DNA from: Pseudomonas sp. UBA5706
GTDB lineage: Bacteria; Pseudomonadota; Gammaproteobacteria; Pseudomonadales; Pseudomonadaceae
Direction of reading: 5' to 3'
Assembly: GCF_002419965.1 (NCBI RefSeq)
Contig: NZ_DIHC01000026.1
Coordinates: forward strand, 1 to 64,000
Length of the DNA stretch: 64,000 bases
Positions 1-8,375 of the stretch are shown in pieces (within the stretch, counting starts at the first letter, position 1; the number at the start of each line of letters is the position of its first letter). The notes beneath the pieces are model-generated. The model had not been told where the DNA came from. It was given only the letters and a program-made list of their open reading frames with translations, and searched no databases. The position numbers and the translations under genes were made by a program.

Positions 1-25
1 GGTCATCGTCAAGATTGAATTGCAG

Positions 26-61
26 AACCCCATGTGCGAAAGCATATGGGGTTTTGTTTTT
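26..61 (+). terminator. Intrinsic terminator of a gene left of the window
   Basis: The arms AACCCCAT (26-33) and ATGGGGTT (46-53) form a stem followed by a T-rich run. No gene end is visible before it, so it probably closes a transcription unit lying left of the window. Bases 62-168 hold nothing else I can support. Confidence 0.75.
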
Positions 62-168
62 GCGCGTAGAAAAGTCCTGAGCTCTCTCAGGTGCTTCGGC
101 ATCGCCCCCTCTGTTAGTCTTCATTGATGGACTCGGGAGTTCGAACGGGGTACAGGAGCGACAGTGCG

Positions 169-633
169 GTGAAAAAAGGTCATCTTTTTACTTTTGAGTC
201 GCCCGACCAGCCGGAGATTATTGCGCTGATCGAAGAATTGGATGCTTACCAAACGCCGCTCTACCCGACTGAAAGTTATTACGGGGTAGATATCTGTGCT
301 CTTTCGGAAGCGAATGTACTTTTCGCTGTTGGGCGCTCCAGTGAGGGGTCCGCTGTTGCATGCGGCGCCTTGGTAGTGCACCCAACGCATGGCGAGCTGA
401 AGCGAATGTTCACCAAACCAGCGTTTCGAGGGAACGGCCTTGCGGGTGGGCTGCTTGCGATATTGGAAAAAGAAGCGCGACAAAGACGCTGCCTTCATCT
501 GATGCTTGAAACCGGTTACCTGCAACGCGAAGCTATTTCATTCTACGAGTGCAACGGCTATCGGCGCAGAGGGTCGTTTGGAGAGTACGAGGATGATCCA
601 AATAGTTTTTTTCTAGAGAAGATGCTCGACTGA
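169..633 (+). CDS. GNAT family N-acetyltransferase
   Basis: The protein is a single-domain GNAT acetyltransferase that would transfer an acetyl group from acetyl-CoA to an amine; the substrate cannot be read from sequence. The acetyl-CoA-binding motif A is seen in ELKRMFTKPAFRGNGLAGGL, with the R-G-x-G-x-A/G signature. It is followed by the family's C-terminal AISFYECNGY motif. I chose the GTG at 169 because AGGAG lies 10 bases upstream and the conserved sequence begins just after it (HLFTFESPDQPEI). An ATG at 127 would add 14 residues that look unrelated to the family. The gene is convergent with mksB and shares a two-way terminator with it. Confidence 0.85.
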   Translation: MKKGHLFTFESPDQPEIIALIEELDAYQTPLYPTESYYGVDICALSEANVLFAVGRSSEGSAVACGALVVHPTHGELKRMFTKPAFRGNGLAGGLLAILEKEARQRRCLHLMLETGYLQREAISFYECNGYRRRGSFGEYEDDPNSFFLEKMLD

Positions 634-654
634 CAGTCCCTGGTATTCAATAAA

Positions 655-692
655 CAAAAAAAAGCCCCGCATCGCTGCAGGGCTTTTGCTTT
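655..692. terminator. Bidirectional terminator between GNAT gene and mksB
   Basis: The arms AAAAGCCC (660-667) and GGGCTTTT (680-687) are flanked by an A-run on the left and T-rich bases on the right. The hairpin can therefore stop transcription from both the acetyltransferase gene and the mks operon. It also shows that no further gene follows mksB in the operon. Confidence 0.8.
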
Positions 693-715
693 TCTCACCG
701 TTTAGTCCTGCTTAC

Positions 716-3532
716 TCAGAAGACGCTTGCGCCAGCGCAACTGGCCTCGTCACGGCGACGAATGTACTTCCAGTCAGCCTCATCAATGTAGATACCCGCC
801 GGCCCGCTGCCGCCTTCAAGGTCGATTGCGACGTGCGCCGATACCTGTGGCTTGACGCTCGCCAGAATCGGAACGAAGCCCAGCTGCAGGCTCGTTTCCA
901 AAAGTGCGGCCTGGTTGCGTTCGTCGATGTCCGCTGCTTCATCCAGGTAATAAGGCAGACGCACTCGGCCGGCCTGGTCGCGGTCCATCAAGTGCAGCAA
1001 CAGGTACATGTTGGTCAGCGCCTTGATGGTCATGGTCGTACCGTTGGACGCGGCGCCATCGATATCAGTGTGGATAACCGGCTGGCTGTTGACCTTAGTG
1101 ATCTCGAACGCCAACTCAAACAGGTCCTTGAGGCCCAGTTGGTTGTGATTCGCGGCCACCAGACGCGCCAGATACTCCTTGGCCTCCTCGTTCTTGTTGT
1201 CCTGCTCTGCGCTCTGGCTCAGGTCGAACACTGACAGCGTCTCGCCTTCTTCGTACTGACCCGCGCTGTGGATGATCTGATCGATATGTTTGAGCGCTTC
1301 CTTGTTCGGTGCCAGCACGATGCGGAAGCTTTCCAGGTTGGAGACCTGGCGACGGTTGATCTCACGGTTGAACAAGGCCAACTGGTGCTCCAGGCTGTCG
1401 TAGTCGCTGCGGATGTTGCGCAACGTACGCGCGATGTCGGTCACGGCCGCACGGCGAGCCTTGCCTAGCGTCAGCGCCTCATCCGTGCGGTGCGCGTAAG
1501 CATTGATCAGTAGTTGCAGCCGGCGCTCCATGTCGTCTTCGCTGTCGAACTTGGCCACACCCTTCAGACGCACTTGCGCATACAGCGCTTCGATCTGGCC
1601 GTCGCAACGAAGCAGACCTTGCCAGCTGTCCTGGTAGTCATTGAGCAGCGGCAGCAGATTGTCCAGTGAGTCGTCTACCGGCTCCATGAACGGCGTGCCG
1701 AAGGGCAGGTCTGCAGGTAGCAACTGACGGCGACGCAGCGCGTCATCCAGCGTGCGTTGCTTGGACTCCAGATCACCGATCTGGCGGCCAACCAACTGCA
1801 GCTTCGCCGACAGTTGCTGAACGCGCTCGGTGAACGCATCGCTGGAGCGCTTGAGTTCGTCCTGCGCCGCTTCCATCTGCGCCAGTTGTTCAAGCTTTTC
1901 GCCTTCTTCGGCGCTCAGCGTCTGGGTTCTACGGAAATCTTCCAGGGCCTTCTGGGCGTCCAGCACGTGCTGGTACAGCGCTTCGGTCTGGGTCTTGCTC
2001 GCCGCGCGATCCGCGGCGACGGCCTGCTGGGTTTTAAGCTGCTTGAGTTCTTTTTCCAAACGCTCTTTCTGATCACGCAGCGCCGCACGGTCGGCCAAGG
2101 CCTGCAACGCAGGTGGCTCGATATGCGACAGATTGATCGACAGCCCCGGCACCTCGAAACGTTCGCCCTTGAAGCCGTCAAGGATGGCTTCCAGGGATTT
2201 GACCCATGCGTCGCCGTCGTCCAGTGCAATGCCTTGCTCGCCCAATGGCAGGCTGAACAGTGCACTGTTGAGCAACCGCATCAGACGCTCGACATCCGGC
2301 TGCGAAAACTCCTCGCGCAGGCGGGCGTAGCTGTTGTTGTCGGCGTGATCAAGCTGCTGCTTGACCGACTTCAGGCGTTTTTCCAGATCACGCAGACGCT
2401 CATCCAGATCCTCGGCGCTGAACTGACGGGACTGAGCCAAAGCACCAGCAAGCTCGTCGTGAGCGTCCTTGGCCGCCAGCAGTTGCTGCTCAAGCATTCG
2501 TACGTCGTCAACCAGCGCAAAGCGGTTCTTCAACACGGCCAGTTCGCCAATCCAGCGCTGGACGTTGCTGATCTCACGCTCCAGACGCATCAGTTCCTGA
2601 GTGCCGCCGCGTTGATCGTTCTGCAGCGCATCCTGTTCGCCACGGTAGTGCTCGGCCTGAATGACCAGTTCTTCCTTGCGTGCGTTGGAATAGTCCTGCC
2701 AGGTGCCCAGCAACGAATCGAGCAGTGGTGACAGACGATGCAGCTTGCCGCGCAGGATGTCGCGCTGTTTGACGCCGTTGGCCAGGGCTTCGACCAGTGG
2801 GCCGGCAAGGACCAGTGCGTTGTAGTCCTGCTCCATGCGGCGCACGTCACGGAAGGCTTCTTCGCACGCGGCAATGTAATCGACGCTACCCGAACGCAGG
2901 CTGTGTTCGAAAGCGTCGAGGAAAAGCTGCTTGAGCTTGGCTGCAGTGATTTCGCGCATGTGCAGCAGATTGATGAACAGTGCGCGGAAGGTCTTCAGGC
3001 TCTGCTCGCTGGTTGAGCGCAGCGGAATCAGGGTCAGGTCCAGCGGAATCGAGGTGTGGCCGCCGACCAGCAGGCGGCGCAATTCGTCCGGCTTGAGTTC
3101 GTAGGCTTTCAGGCCCTGGCTTTCCAGATTGGTGAACAGCTCTTTCTGGCGCAGGCAGGTGTCGTTCTTCTGATAGTGCGCCAGATCCAGCTTGCCCGCG
3201 TAAGCAAAGAATTGATGTCCGAAGCCGCCACCGGGGCCGCGGCCGACCACGCCGATGACGTGCGGACCGTGGGGCAATGCCACTTCGACGAGGATGTAGC
3301 TGGTGTCGGAGGCGAAGTAGAAGCGGCGCGACTGATCGAGGCTGTATTTGCCGAAACTCATGTCCGACATGCGCGCCAGAATCGGGAATTGCAGCGCATT
3401 GATCGACGCGCTCTTGCCCAGGTTGTTTGCGCCGTAGACCGACAGCGGGTATTCCAGCGGAAACAGCCCGAGGCTGTAACCGGCGGTGTTCAGCAGGGCG
3501 AAGCGGCGAATGCCGTAGCGTTCCTGGCTCAT
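716..3532 (-). CDS. mksB: Condensin subunit MksB (SMC-like ATPase)
   Basis: This is the SMC-like motor of the MksBEF bacterial condensin, which binds and compacts the chromosome. It has 938 residues, short for an SMC protein but normal for MksB. The N-terminal head carries a Walker A motif (GANNLGKSASIN, about residues 34-45). Long heptad-rich stretches occupy about residues 250-400 and 480-640, separated by a small central hinge region. The C-terminal head has the Walker B segment YYLDEAADIDERNQ. It is the last gene of mksF-mksE-mksB, and its start overlaps the end of mksE by 4 bases (ATGA), which fits translational coupling and fixed subunit stoichiometry. No mksG nuclease gene follows. Confidence 0.95.
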   Translation of the reverse strand: MSQERYGIRRFALLNTAGYSLGLFPLEYPLSVYGANNLGKSASINALQFPILARMSDMSFGKYSLDQSRRFYFASDTSYILVEVALPHGPHVIGVVGRGPGGGFGHQFFAYAGKLDLAHYQKNDTCLRQKELFTNLESQGLKAYELKPDELRRLLVGGHTSIPLDLTLIPLRSTSEQSLKTFRALFINLLHMREITAAKLKQLFLDAFEHSLRSGSVDYIAACEEAFRDVRRMEQDYNALVLAGPLVEALANGVKQRDILRGKLHRLSPLLDSLLGTWQDYSNARKEELVIQAEHYRGEQDALQNDQRGGTQELMRLEREISNVQRWIGELAVLKNRFALVDDVRMLEQQLLAAKDAHDELAGALAQSRQFSAEDLDERLRDLEKRLKSVKQQLDHADNNSYARLREEFSQPDVERLMRLLNSALFSLPLGEQGIALDDGDAWVKSLEAILDGFKGERFEVPGLSINLSHIEPPALQALADRAALRDQKERLEKELKQLKTQQAVAADRAASKTQTEALYQHVLDAQKALEDFRRTQTLSAEEGEKLEQLAQMEAAQDELKRSSDAFTERVQQLSAKLQLVGRQIGDLESKQRTLDDALRRRQLLPADLPFGTPFMEPVDDSLDNLLPLLNDYQDSWQGLLRCDGQIEALYAQVRLKGVAKFDSEDDMERRLQLLINAYAHRTDEALTLGKARRAAVTDIARTLRNIRSDYDSLEHQLALFNREINRRQVSNLESFRIVLAPNKEALKHIDQIIHSAGQYEEGETLSVFDLSQSAEQDNKNEEAKEYLARLVAANHNQLGLKDLFELAFEITKVNSQPVIHTDIDGAASNGTTMTIKALTNMYLLLHLMDRDQAGRVRLPYYLDEAADIDERNQAALLETSLQLGFVPILASVKPQVSAHVAIDLEGGSGPAGIYIDEADWKYIRRRDEASCAGASVF

Positions 3533-4236
3533 GCGTCAAGCTCCTGTTCGTCGGCGATTGCGCGGGCCAGGGCCTGCTCTTCGGTTTCTTCTGTTTCGTC
3601 AAACTCGGCGAGGTCGAGCGGGTCGTCGGTCTGCAGCAGCTTTTCATCGCTGTCGTCATCAATCAGCACCGGAGTCGGCAACGGCAGGTCACTGTGCAAA
3701 CTGGCAGCCAGGTCGCGATCCTGCTGAACCGAGAGGCAGACATCGAGGAAGCGGTGCATCGGTGGCAGGAAACGGTAGATCCCCACCTCTTCGGAGGCGA
3801 ACCCGAGCTGGGTCATGCGGCGCATGATCTTTTCTTCAAGCTCCTCCTGGGTCTGTACCTCGGCTTGCAGGAACAGGTCGCGGTACTTCTCCAGCAACGA
3901 AGGCAGCTCGTCGCGCCCCAGGCTGCCGCCATCGAGCACGGCGACCGGGTCGCGGCCCTGATCGGCCAGGTGCTCGACAAGAATGAACGTAAACAGAGCC
4001 AGGCGCTGCGCCGTCTTGTTGACCTGCGCGGCGGCCATGTCCGGTACGAAGTAATAGAAGCCGCGGGTGTCGCAGATCAGCTCGAAACCCAGCGCCTTGA
4101 ACAGGGTGCGGTACTGATCCTGAAAGTTGGACAGTTGGGCGTACAGCTCGGGATCACGACGGCTGACGTGGTACCCCTTGAACAACTCGCGAAAGATCGG
4201 CGCGAGCTGGGACAGTTCGGATAGATCAAGATGCAT
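3529..4236 (-). CDS. mksE: Condensin subunit MksE
   Basis: MksE is the MukE-like accessory subunit that binds the kleisin MksF and regulates the MksB ATPase. The 235-residue size, the winged-helix-like N-terminal half (LSELSQLAPIFRELFKGYHV) and the very acidic C-terminal tail (DDDSDEKLLQTDDPLDLAEF) fit the family. It overlaps mksF by 11 bases upstream and mksB by 4 bases downstream. The assignment rests on gene order and size as much as on sequence, because MksE diverges quickly. Confidence 0.9.
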   Translation of the reverse strand: MHLDLSELSQLAPIFRELFKGYHVSRRDPELYAQLSNFQDQYRTLFKALGFELICDTRGFYYFVPDMAAAQVNKTAQRLALFTFILVEHLADQGRDPVAVLDGGSLGRDELPSLLEKYRDLFLQAEVQTQEELEEKIMRRMTQLGFASEEVGIYRFLPPMHRFLDVCLSVQQDRDLAASLHSDLPLPTPVLIDDDSDEKLLQTDDPLDLAEFDETEETEEQALARAIADEQELDA

Positions 4237-5503
4237 GGGCGTTGCCCTCGGAATTCTCAGGGGTGGCGTCTTTGCTCGAGAGCAGGGCGAAGGAGCGAAG
4301 GCTGACGCGATGCTCCTGGGTCAGGTATTCGCGACGTTCAAGACGCTCGCGCTTGAAACGTTTTTCCCGCGACAGGCGCGAGAACCAGTACAGCAGTTCG
4401 TCGGTTGCGCCGGTCGGCTCCTGCTCCAGCAGCCAGACCATCAAATCCGGCATCGGCAGGGCTTCTTCACAACGCTCGACCATCTCCCTGACGGTACGCG
4501 GCGCCCGAGGTGGCTCGCCCTTGCGCGTGACATTGGCTTTGGGGAAGCGCGCAGGTTTGGGCTCGAAGCGTGCCAAGGCGTAGACGTAAGCCTCAACCTG
4601 GTTGGCACTGCCGAGAAACGTGCTCTGTGGACGGGTAAACATCGGCATCGCGGCCTGCGGCACGGCGTCCAGGCCTCGGCGACGAATGGCCGACAGCGCC
4701 AGCGCGGCGCCACGGGTCACGGCATTGTGACGGCGGGCTTCTTCGCGCAGCGGCAGCAGCAGTTCGCGGGCATGACGCAGGGTCAGTTGTGCGCTGGTCT
4801 GCATCTCCAGGATGCGCGCGTGGGTGCGTAGCAACATGTCGTCGTCGACCAGATGGCCGAGACGTTGCTGGTCGCTGAGCATGCGCAGCAGCACGTTCTC
4901 GACCTTTCGCACACCTTGCTCGAAGGCGCCGTCGGCATTCACCAATTGGATCATCGGCTCGACGTATTCGTCCCAGGTCGCCAGCACCTCGGCGTAACGC
5001 TGACGCAGCGGAATCTGCCGGTCGCTGGTTTTGGCGCGTTCGGCCACTGAGACCAGCGCCTGCTCATCGTTGGCGAGTTTTTTCAACACATCGCGCACAC
5101 GCATGTCGAGCAGGCGCAATTGACGGGCGAGGTCGTTGGCATCGCGTGCTTCGAAGGCTTCCTGGATATAGCCGGCCAGCCGTTCCAGATGGCGCAGGTA
5201 GGCTTCGATTTCAAGGCACAGCCCCAGGCGGTGCTCGCGTCGCAGGTACGACAGGAAATCGTGGATCTGCGCGTTGAGCTCGAAACGGTTCGGGCTTTTC
5301 GCCACGGGAACCAGAATGTCGAGCCGAATCCATACATCCAGCAGGTGGGTGATGTCCTGAGGCGTACTTTCCAGTTGCTGGGCGGCCAGTTGCAGGCGCA
5401 GTTCACTCAGGCTCAGGGTGCCTTGGTCGAAGTGCTCGCACAGTGGCTCAAGAAGCGCCCAGTGTTCGGCAAGGGCGCGCAGGACGCGCTTAGGTTCGAT
5501 CAT
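4226..5503 (-). CDS. mksF: Condensin subunit MksF (kleisin)
   Basis: MksF is the kleisin that bridges the two MksB heads and recruits MksE. The 425-residue, helix-rich protein begins with a winged-helix-like region (MIEPKRVLRALAEHWALLEP) as in MukF relatives and has a charged C-terminus. I chose the ATG at 5503 because the conserved sequence starts there; an in-frame ATG at 5548 would add 15 unrelated residues. Neither start has a clear Shine-Dalgarno sequence. It is the first gene of the operon and is transcribed away from the gene at 5648, so the roughly 144-base gap must hold promoters for both directions. Confidence 0.92.
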   Translation of the reverse strand: MIEPKRVLRALAEHWALLEPLCEHFDQGTLSLSELRLQLAAQQLESTPQDITHLLDVWIRLDILVPVAKSPNRFELNAQIHDFLSYLRREHRLGLCLEIEAYLRHLERLAGYIQEAFEARDANDLARQLRLLDMRVRDVLKKLANDEQALVSVAERAKTSDRQIPLRQRYAEVLATWDEYVEPMIQLVNADGAFEQGVRKVENVLLRMLSDQQRLGHLVDDDMLLRTHARILEMQTSAQLTLRHARELLLPLREEARRHNAVTRGAALALSAIRRRGLDAVPQAAMPMFTRPQSTFLGSANQVEAYVYALARFEPKPARFPKANVTRKGEPPRAPRTVREMVERCEEALPMPDLMVWLLEQEPTGATDELLYWFSRLSREKRFKRERLERREYLTQEHRVSLRSFALLSSKDATPENSEGNAHAS

Positions 5504-5647
5504 TGGATGGCCGCTGGTTGGCAAATAAAAGCGGCGATTGTACTGCATCGAAGCGTCTGGTTTTCACCCCCAGTCGATCAACTGCGGCGTGAAACGTCGA
5601 AGGGCTGTAGAATCCCCGTCCTGACTTTATCCACAGGTGGCTGTCCC

Positions 5648-6457
5648 TTGCTCAATGAGCCTCGCCGCCGCGCTTATCTGACCGCCATGCAGGTGGTCAG
5701 CTGGCTGCCGCGTACCGAACTGCCCTTTGCTGCGCCTTCACGTCCGCTGCTGCTCGCGCCTGTGCCGGTGTTTGAGGAAGAGGTCGTGCAGACTTCGCCG
5801 TCGGCCACGCCTGCGCAAACGCGCAACGAGGCTACGGTTGCCAAGCCGGCGCCCGTTACCCGGACAGTCGAGCGGCCAAAGATTGAAATGCCGCGTCCTT
5901 CTTCCGCAGCCAAACCGGCCGCCAAGCCTGTGGAAGACGGCGCCGCTCCGGAAGTGGTGAAGGCGCCCGTCGTCCCGCCGCCCCGTTTCGCCTTGCAATT
6001 GCTGCGTGCCGGCAGCTGCCTGCTATTGGTTGAATTGGCCACAGGCGAGCCTTTCCAGAGTCGAGATCCTTCCTATCTGTTGCTCAAGGACATGTTGCGC
6101 GCGGCAGGTCTTCCCGACAGCCCGCAGATCATCGGCGAGCCGGTGCGCTGGCCGTTGCTGGTGCGCGGGCAGATGGACCAGGGGCCGGAAGCAGCGCGGG
6201 ATTTCGTTCAGGGGTTTCTCTACGCCCGTACCGAGGAGACGCCCTGCACCTGCTTGTGGCTGATCGGACTGCCCGCGTTGCGTTTTGCCGGTGAAGTTGA
6301 CGACGAATCCTACAATCTTGAAGTCCAGGTGGAAGGCCTGGGTTCGGCCTGGGCGCTGCCGGGTCTGGAAGTACTGATGGACGAGCCTCAGCGCAAGGCC
6401 GATGTCTGGCACGCCATGCGTCAATTGATGGGACGTTGGAAGAGCGTAAATGAGTAG
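5648..6457 (+). CDS. Conserved hypothetical protein upstream of rimI, Pro/Ala-rich linker
   Basis: I recognise this as the conserved gene that commonly precedes rimI in pseudomonads, sometimes labelled 'TonB-like' only because of its proline/alanine-rich linker. The first 20-30 residues contain RRRAYLTAMQVVSWLPRTEL. A disordered Pro/Ala/Lys stretch follows to about residue 110, then a folded domain of about 150 residues (from RFALQLLRAGSCLLLVEL). No transmembrane anchor is visible, which argues against a real TonB. I chose the TTG at 5648 because AGGTGG lies 7 bases upstream; the ATG at 5687 is the alternative. It overlaps rimI by 8 bases, so the two are probably co-translated. Function unknown. 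Confidence 0.75.
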   Translation: MLNEPRRRAYLTAMQVVSWLPRTELPFAAPSRPLLLAPVPVFEEEVVQTSPSATPAQTRNEATVAKPAPVTRTVERPKIEMPRPSSAAKPAAKPVEDGAAPEVVKAPVVPPPRFALQLLRAGSCLLLVELATGEPFQSRDPSYLLLKDMLRAAGLPDSPQIIGEPVRWPLLVRGQMDQGPEAARDFVQGFLYARTEETPCTCLWLIGLPALRFAGEVDDESYNLEVQVEGLGSAWALPGLEVLMDEPQRKADVWHAMRQLMGRWKSVNE

Positions 6458-6905
6458 TGATGCCGTAACGTTTCGCCGCATGACCGAAGCTGATCTGGAT
6501 GCGGTGCTGAAGATCGAATATGCAGCCTTCAGCCATCCCTGGACCCGCGGTATTTTTATCGACGGCCTCAAGTCTTACGAAATCTGGCTGATGTTCGAAG
6601 GCAATCAACAGGTCGGCCACGGCGTGGTCAACGTGATCATCGACGAAGCACACTTGCTCAACATCACGGTCAAGCCGGAAAGCCAGGGGCGTGGGCTGGG
6701 GCTTTTGCTGCTGGACCAGTTAATGAAGCGCGCTTATGAGTTGAACGGGCGCGAATGCTTTCTCGAGTTGCGGGCCAGCAACCAGTCGGCCTATCGTCTG
6801 TACGAGCGCTATGGCTTCAATGAAGTTGGCCGGCGTCGTGACTATTACCCGGCGGTGGGTGGGCGCGAGGATGCGCTGGTGATGGCATGCACGTTGACTG
6901 ACTGA
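6450..6905 (+). CDS. rimI: Ribosomal protein S18-alanine N-acetyltransferase
   Basis: RimI acetylates the N-terminal alanine of ribosomal protein S18 using acetyl-CoA. The 151-residue GNAT fold has the acetyl-CoA loop in VKPESQGRGLGLLLLDQL (Q-x-x-G-x-G/L) and the C-terminal RASNQSAYRLYERYGF segment typical of RimI. The start ATG lies inside the end of the previous gene. The position beside that conserved gene and the mks operon is the usual Pseudomonas arrangement. Confidence 0.9.
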   Translation: MSSDAVTFRRMTEADLDAVLKIEYAAFSHPWTRGIFIDGLKSYEIWLMFEGNQQVGHGVVNVIIDEAHLLNITVKPESQGRGLGLLLLDQLMKRAYELNGRECFLELRASNQSAYRLYERYGFNEVGRRRDYYPAVGGREDALVMACTLTD

Positions 6906-6941
6906 TCAAGGATGCTCTTGGTCTGACAGTTGAAGTCTTGT

Positions 6942-7020
6942 GCGGGAGTAGGCTTGCTCACAAAGACTGACTTTCAGACCAAAGCGGTCTGCGCCAAATT
7001 CGTGAGCAGCCATACTCCCA
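6942..7020. repeat. Degenerate REP doublet (REPIN-like inverted repeat)
   Basis: Two arms, 6943-6963 (GGGAGTAGGCTTGCTCAC core) and 7000-7020 (its near-complement GTGAGCAGCCATACTCCC), face each other across about 36 bases. The core resembles the REP consensus GGGAGC-GGCTTGCTCGCGA of fluorescens-group pseudomonads. It lies between rimI and the convergent gene at 7050, the usual site for these extragenic elements. No RAYT transposase gene is nearby. Confidence 0.7.
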
Positions 7021-7049
7021 AAAGGCCATACAAGCCCTTCAGGCTGAAG

Positions 7050-7463
7050 TCAGACCCCAGGCTTGCCGTCCAGCGGATCGAGAATGGCCATTTCCTCTTC
7101 ATCCAGCCCTCCGCCGCCGCCGATGTCGTCCTCATCAACCACGCTTAGATCGAAATCAGCCGGGCCGTCTTCGCCTTGTTCACGGGGCGAACGCGCGCCG
7201 TCTTCGTGAATCAGGGTTTCCGGGCTCAGGTCATCGTCGGTCGGGTTGTGGTCTTCGGTTGAGGCACCGGTCATCCCGGCTTCGCGCACACGTTCGTCGG
7301 GAATGCGGGTTTCCAGCTCGTCTGCGGGGATGGTGTCACCGATTCGCCCGCTGGGTTCGTTATTGTCATTGAAATTGAGTTCTTCCATCGAACCCATACG
7401 GTCTTCGTTGTCGTCGATCGGTTCGGGTTGAGTGGCGCCGAAAGGGCGGCGTGAATCGTTCAT
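7050..7463 (-). CDS. Small acidic, probably disordered protein
   Basis: The 137-residue protein is rich in Asp, Glu, Gly, Pro and Ser and has no hydrophobic core, signal peptide or membrane segment, so it is likely disordered in the cytoplasm. Features seen are MEELNFNDNNEPSG, a C-terminal acidic/glycine stretch (DDIGGGGGLDEEEM) and the ending ILDPLDGKPGV. Similar short proteins in Pseudomonas carry the label 'serine kinase/phosphatase', which nothing in this sequence supports. It is divergent from the carbonic anhydrase gene. Function unknown. Confidence 0.7.
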   Translation of the reverse strand: MNDSRRPFGATQPEPIDDNEDRMGSMEELNFNDNNEPSGRIGDTIPADELETRIPDERVREAGMTGASTEDHNPTDDDLSPETLIHEDGARSPREQGEDGPADFDLSVVDEDDIGGGGGLDEEEMAILDPLDGKPGV

Positions 7464-7613
7464 GGCAAATCCTCATTGTGAGCGGTCTTAAATGGGTGGA
7501 CCGGAGGCGGCGACGAAGATTCACTCAGGTTCTCGTGCGGTCGCGGCAAAATGGCGTGACCCGAAGCATTCTGTGCAAGTCATAGCTGGGCATCATTTCC
7601 GAGGCATCAACGC

Positions 7614-8255
7614 ATGAACGAATTACAAGATCTAATCGATAACAACGAACGCTGGGCTGCAGCCATCAAAGAAGAAGATCCCGAATTCTTCGCCAAACTG
7701 GCTCGCCAGCAAACGCCGGAATACCTCTGGATCGGTTGTTCGGACGCTCGTGTCCCGGCCAATGAAATCGTCGGCATGCTGCCGGGCGACCTGTTCGTTC
7801 ACCGTAACGTGGCGAACGTCGTGCTGCACACCGACCTCAACTGCCTTTCGGTGATTCAGTACGCAGTCGATGTGCTCAAGGTCAAACACATCCTGGTCAC
7901 CGGCCACTATGGCTGCGGTGGCGTGCGAGCATCGATGCAGGATCGCCAGTTTGGCCTGATCGACGGCTGGCTACGCACCATTCGTGACCTGTACTACGAG
8001 AACCGCGAGCTGCTCAGCAAGCTGCCGACCGAGGAAGAGCAGGTCGACCGGCTGTGCGAACTCAACGTGATTCAGCAGGTGGCCAACGTCGGTCACACCA
8101 GCATCGTGCAGAACGCCTGGCATCGCGGGCAGAAGCTGTCGATTCACGGCTGCATCTACGGCATCAAGGACGGTCGCTGGAAAAGCCTGAACACCACGAT
8201 CAGCGGCTTCGAGCAATTGCCGCCGCAATATCGATTGCGTCCGCTGGGAGAGTGA
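7614..8255 (+). CDS. can: Beta-class carbonic anhydrase
   Basis: The enzyme interconverts CO2 and bicarbonate, supplying bicarbonate for carboxylation reactions and helping pH control. The 213-residue length and the zinc ligands fit the beta class: Cys42, with Asp44 and Arg46 as the dyad, in GCSDAR, then His98 and Cys101 in HYGCGG. Further conserved segments are DLFVHRNVAN and SVIQYAVDVLKVKHILVTGH. It is a single-gene unit, bounded by the acidic-protein gene upstream and hairpins downstream. Confidence in the family is high; in vivo role is inferred. Confidence 0.96.
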   Translation: MNELQDLIDNNERWAAAIKEEDPEFFAKLARQQTPEYLWIGCSDARVPANEIVGMLPGDLFVHRNVANVVLHTDLNCLSVIQYAVDVLKVKHILVTGHYGCGGVRASMQDRQFGLIDGWLRTIRDLYYENRELLSKLPTEEEQVDRLCELNVIQQVANVGHTSIVQNAWHRGQKLSIHGCIYGIKDGRWKSLNTTISGFEQLPPQYRLRPLGE

Positions 8256-8315
8256 TGGTTCGAGCGCAGATGTGATCGAGGCGCGAACCCGGTCCAATTC
8301 GGCGGCGAGTTTGTT

Positions 8316-8373
8316 CGTGTCAGGCAGTATTGCGTCGCCTGACACGACAGATCCACCCCGGCAGGGTGGGGTG
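8316..8373. terminator. Two hairpins between convergent genes
   Basis: A 10-base-pair stem, CGTGTCAGGC (8316-8325) with GCCTGACACG (8337-8346), is followed by a second hairpin, CACCCC (8354-8359) with GGGGTG (8368-8373). They sit between the convergent carbonic anhydrase gene and the gene at 8376. Neither has a strong T-run, so termination efficiency is uncertain. Confidence 0.5.
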
Positions 8374-8375
8374 TG

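Noticed and set aside
5120..5647. Upstream extension of the hypothetical gene before rimI
   Set aside because: The open frame runs back into mksF on the other strand. Sequence before 5648 has no conserved features, and a ribosome binding site supports the TTG at 5648.
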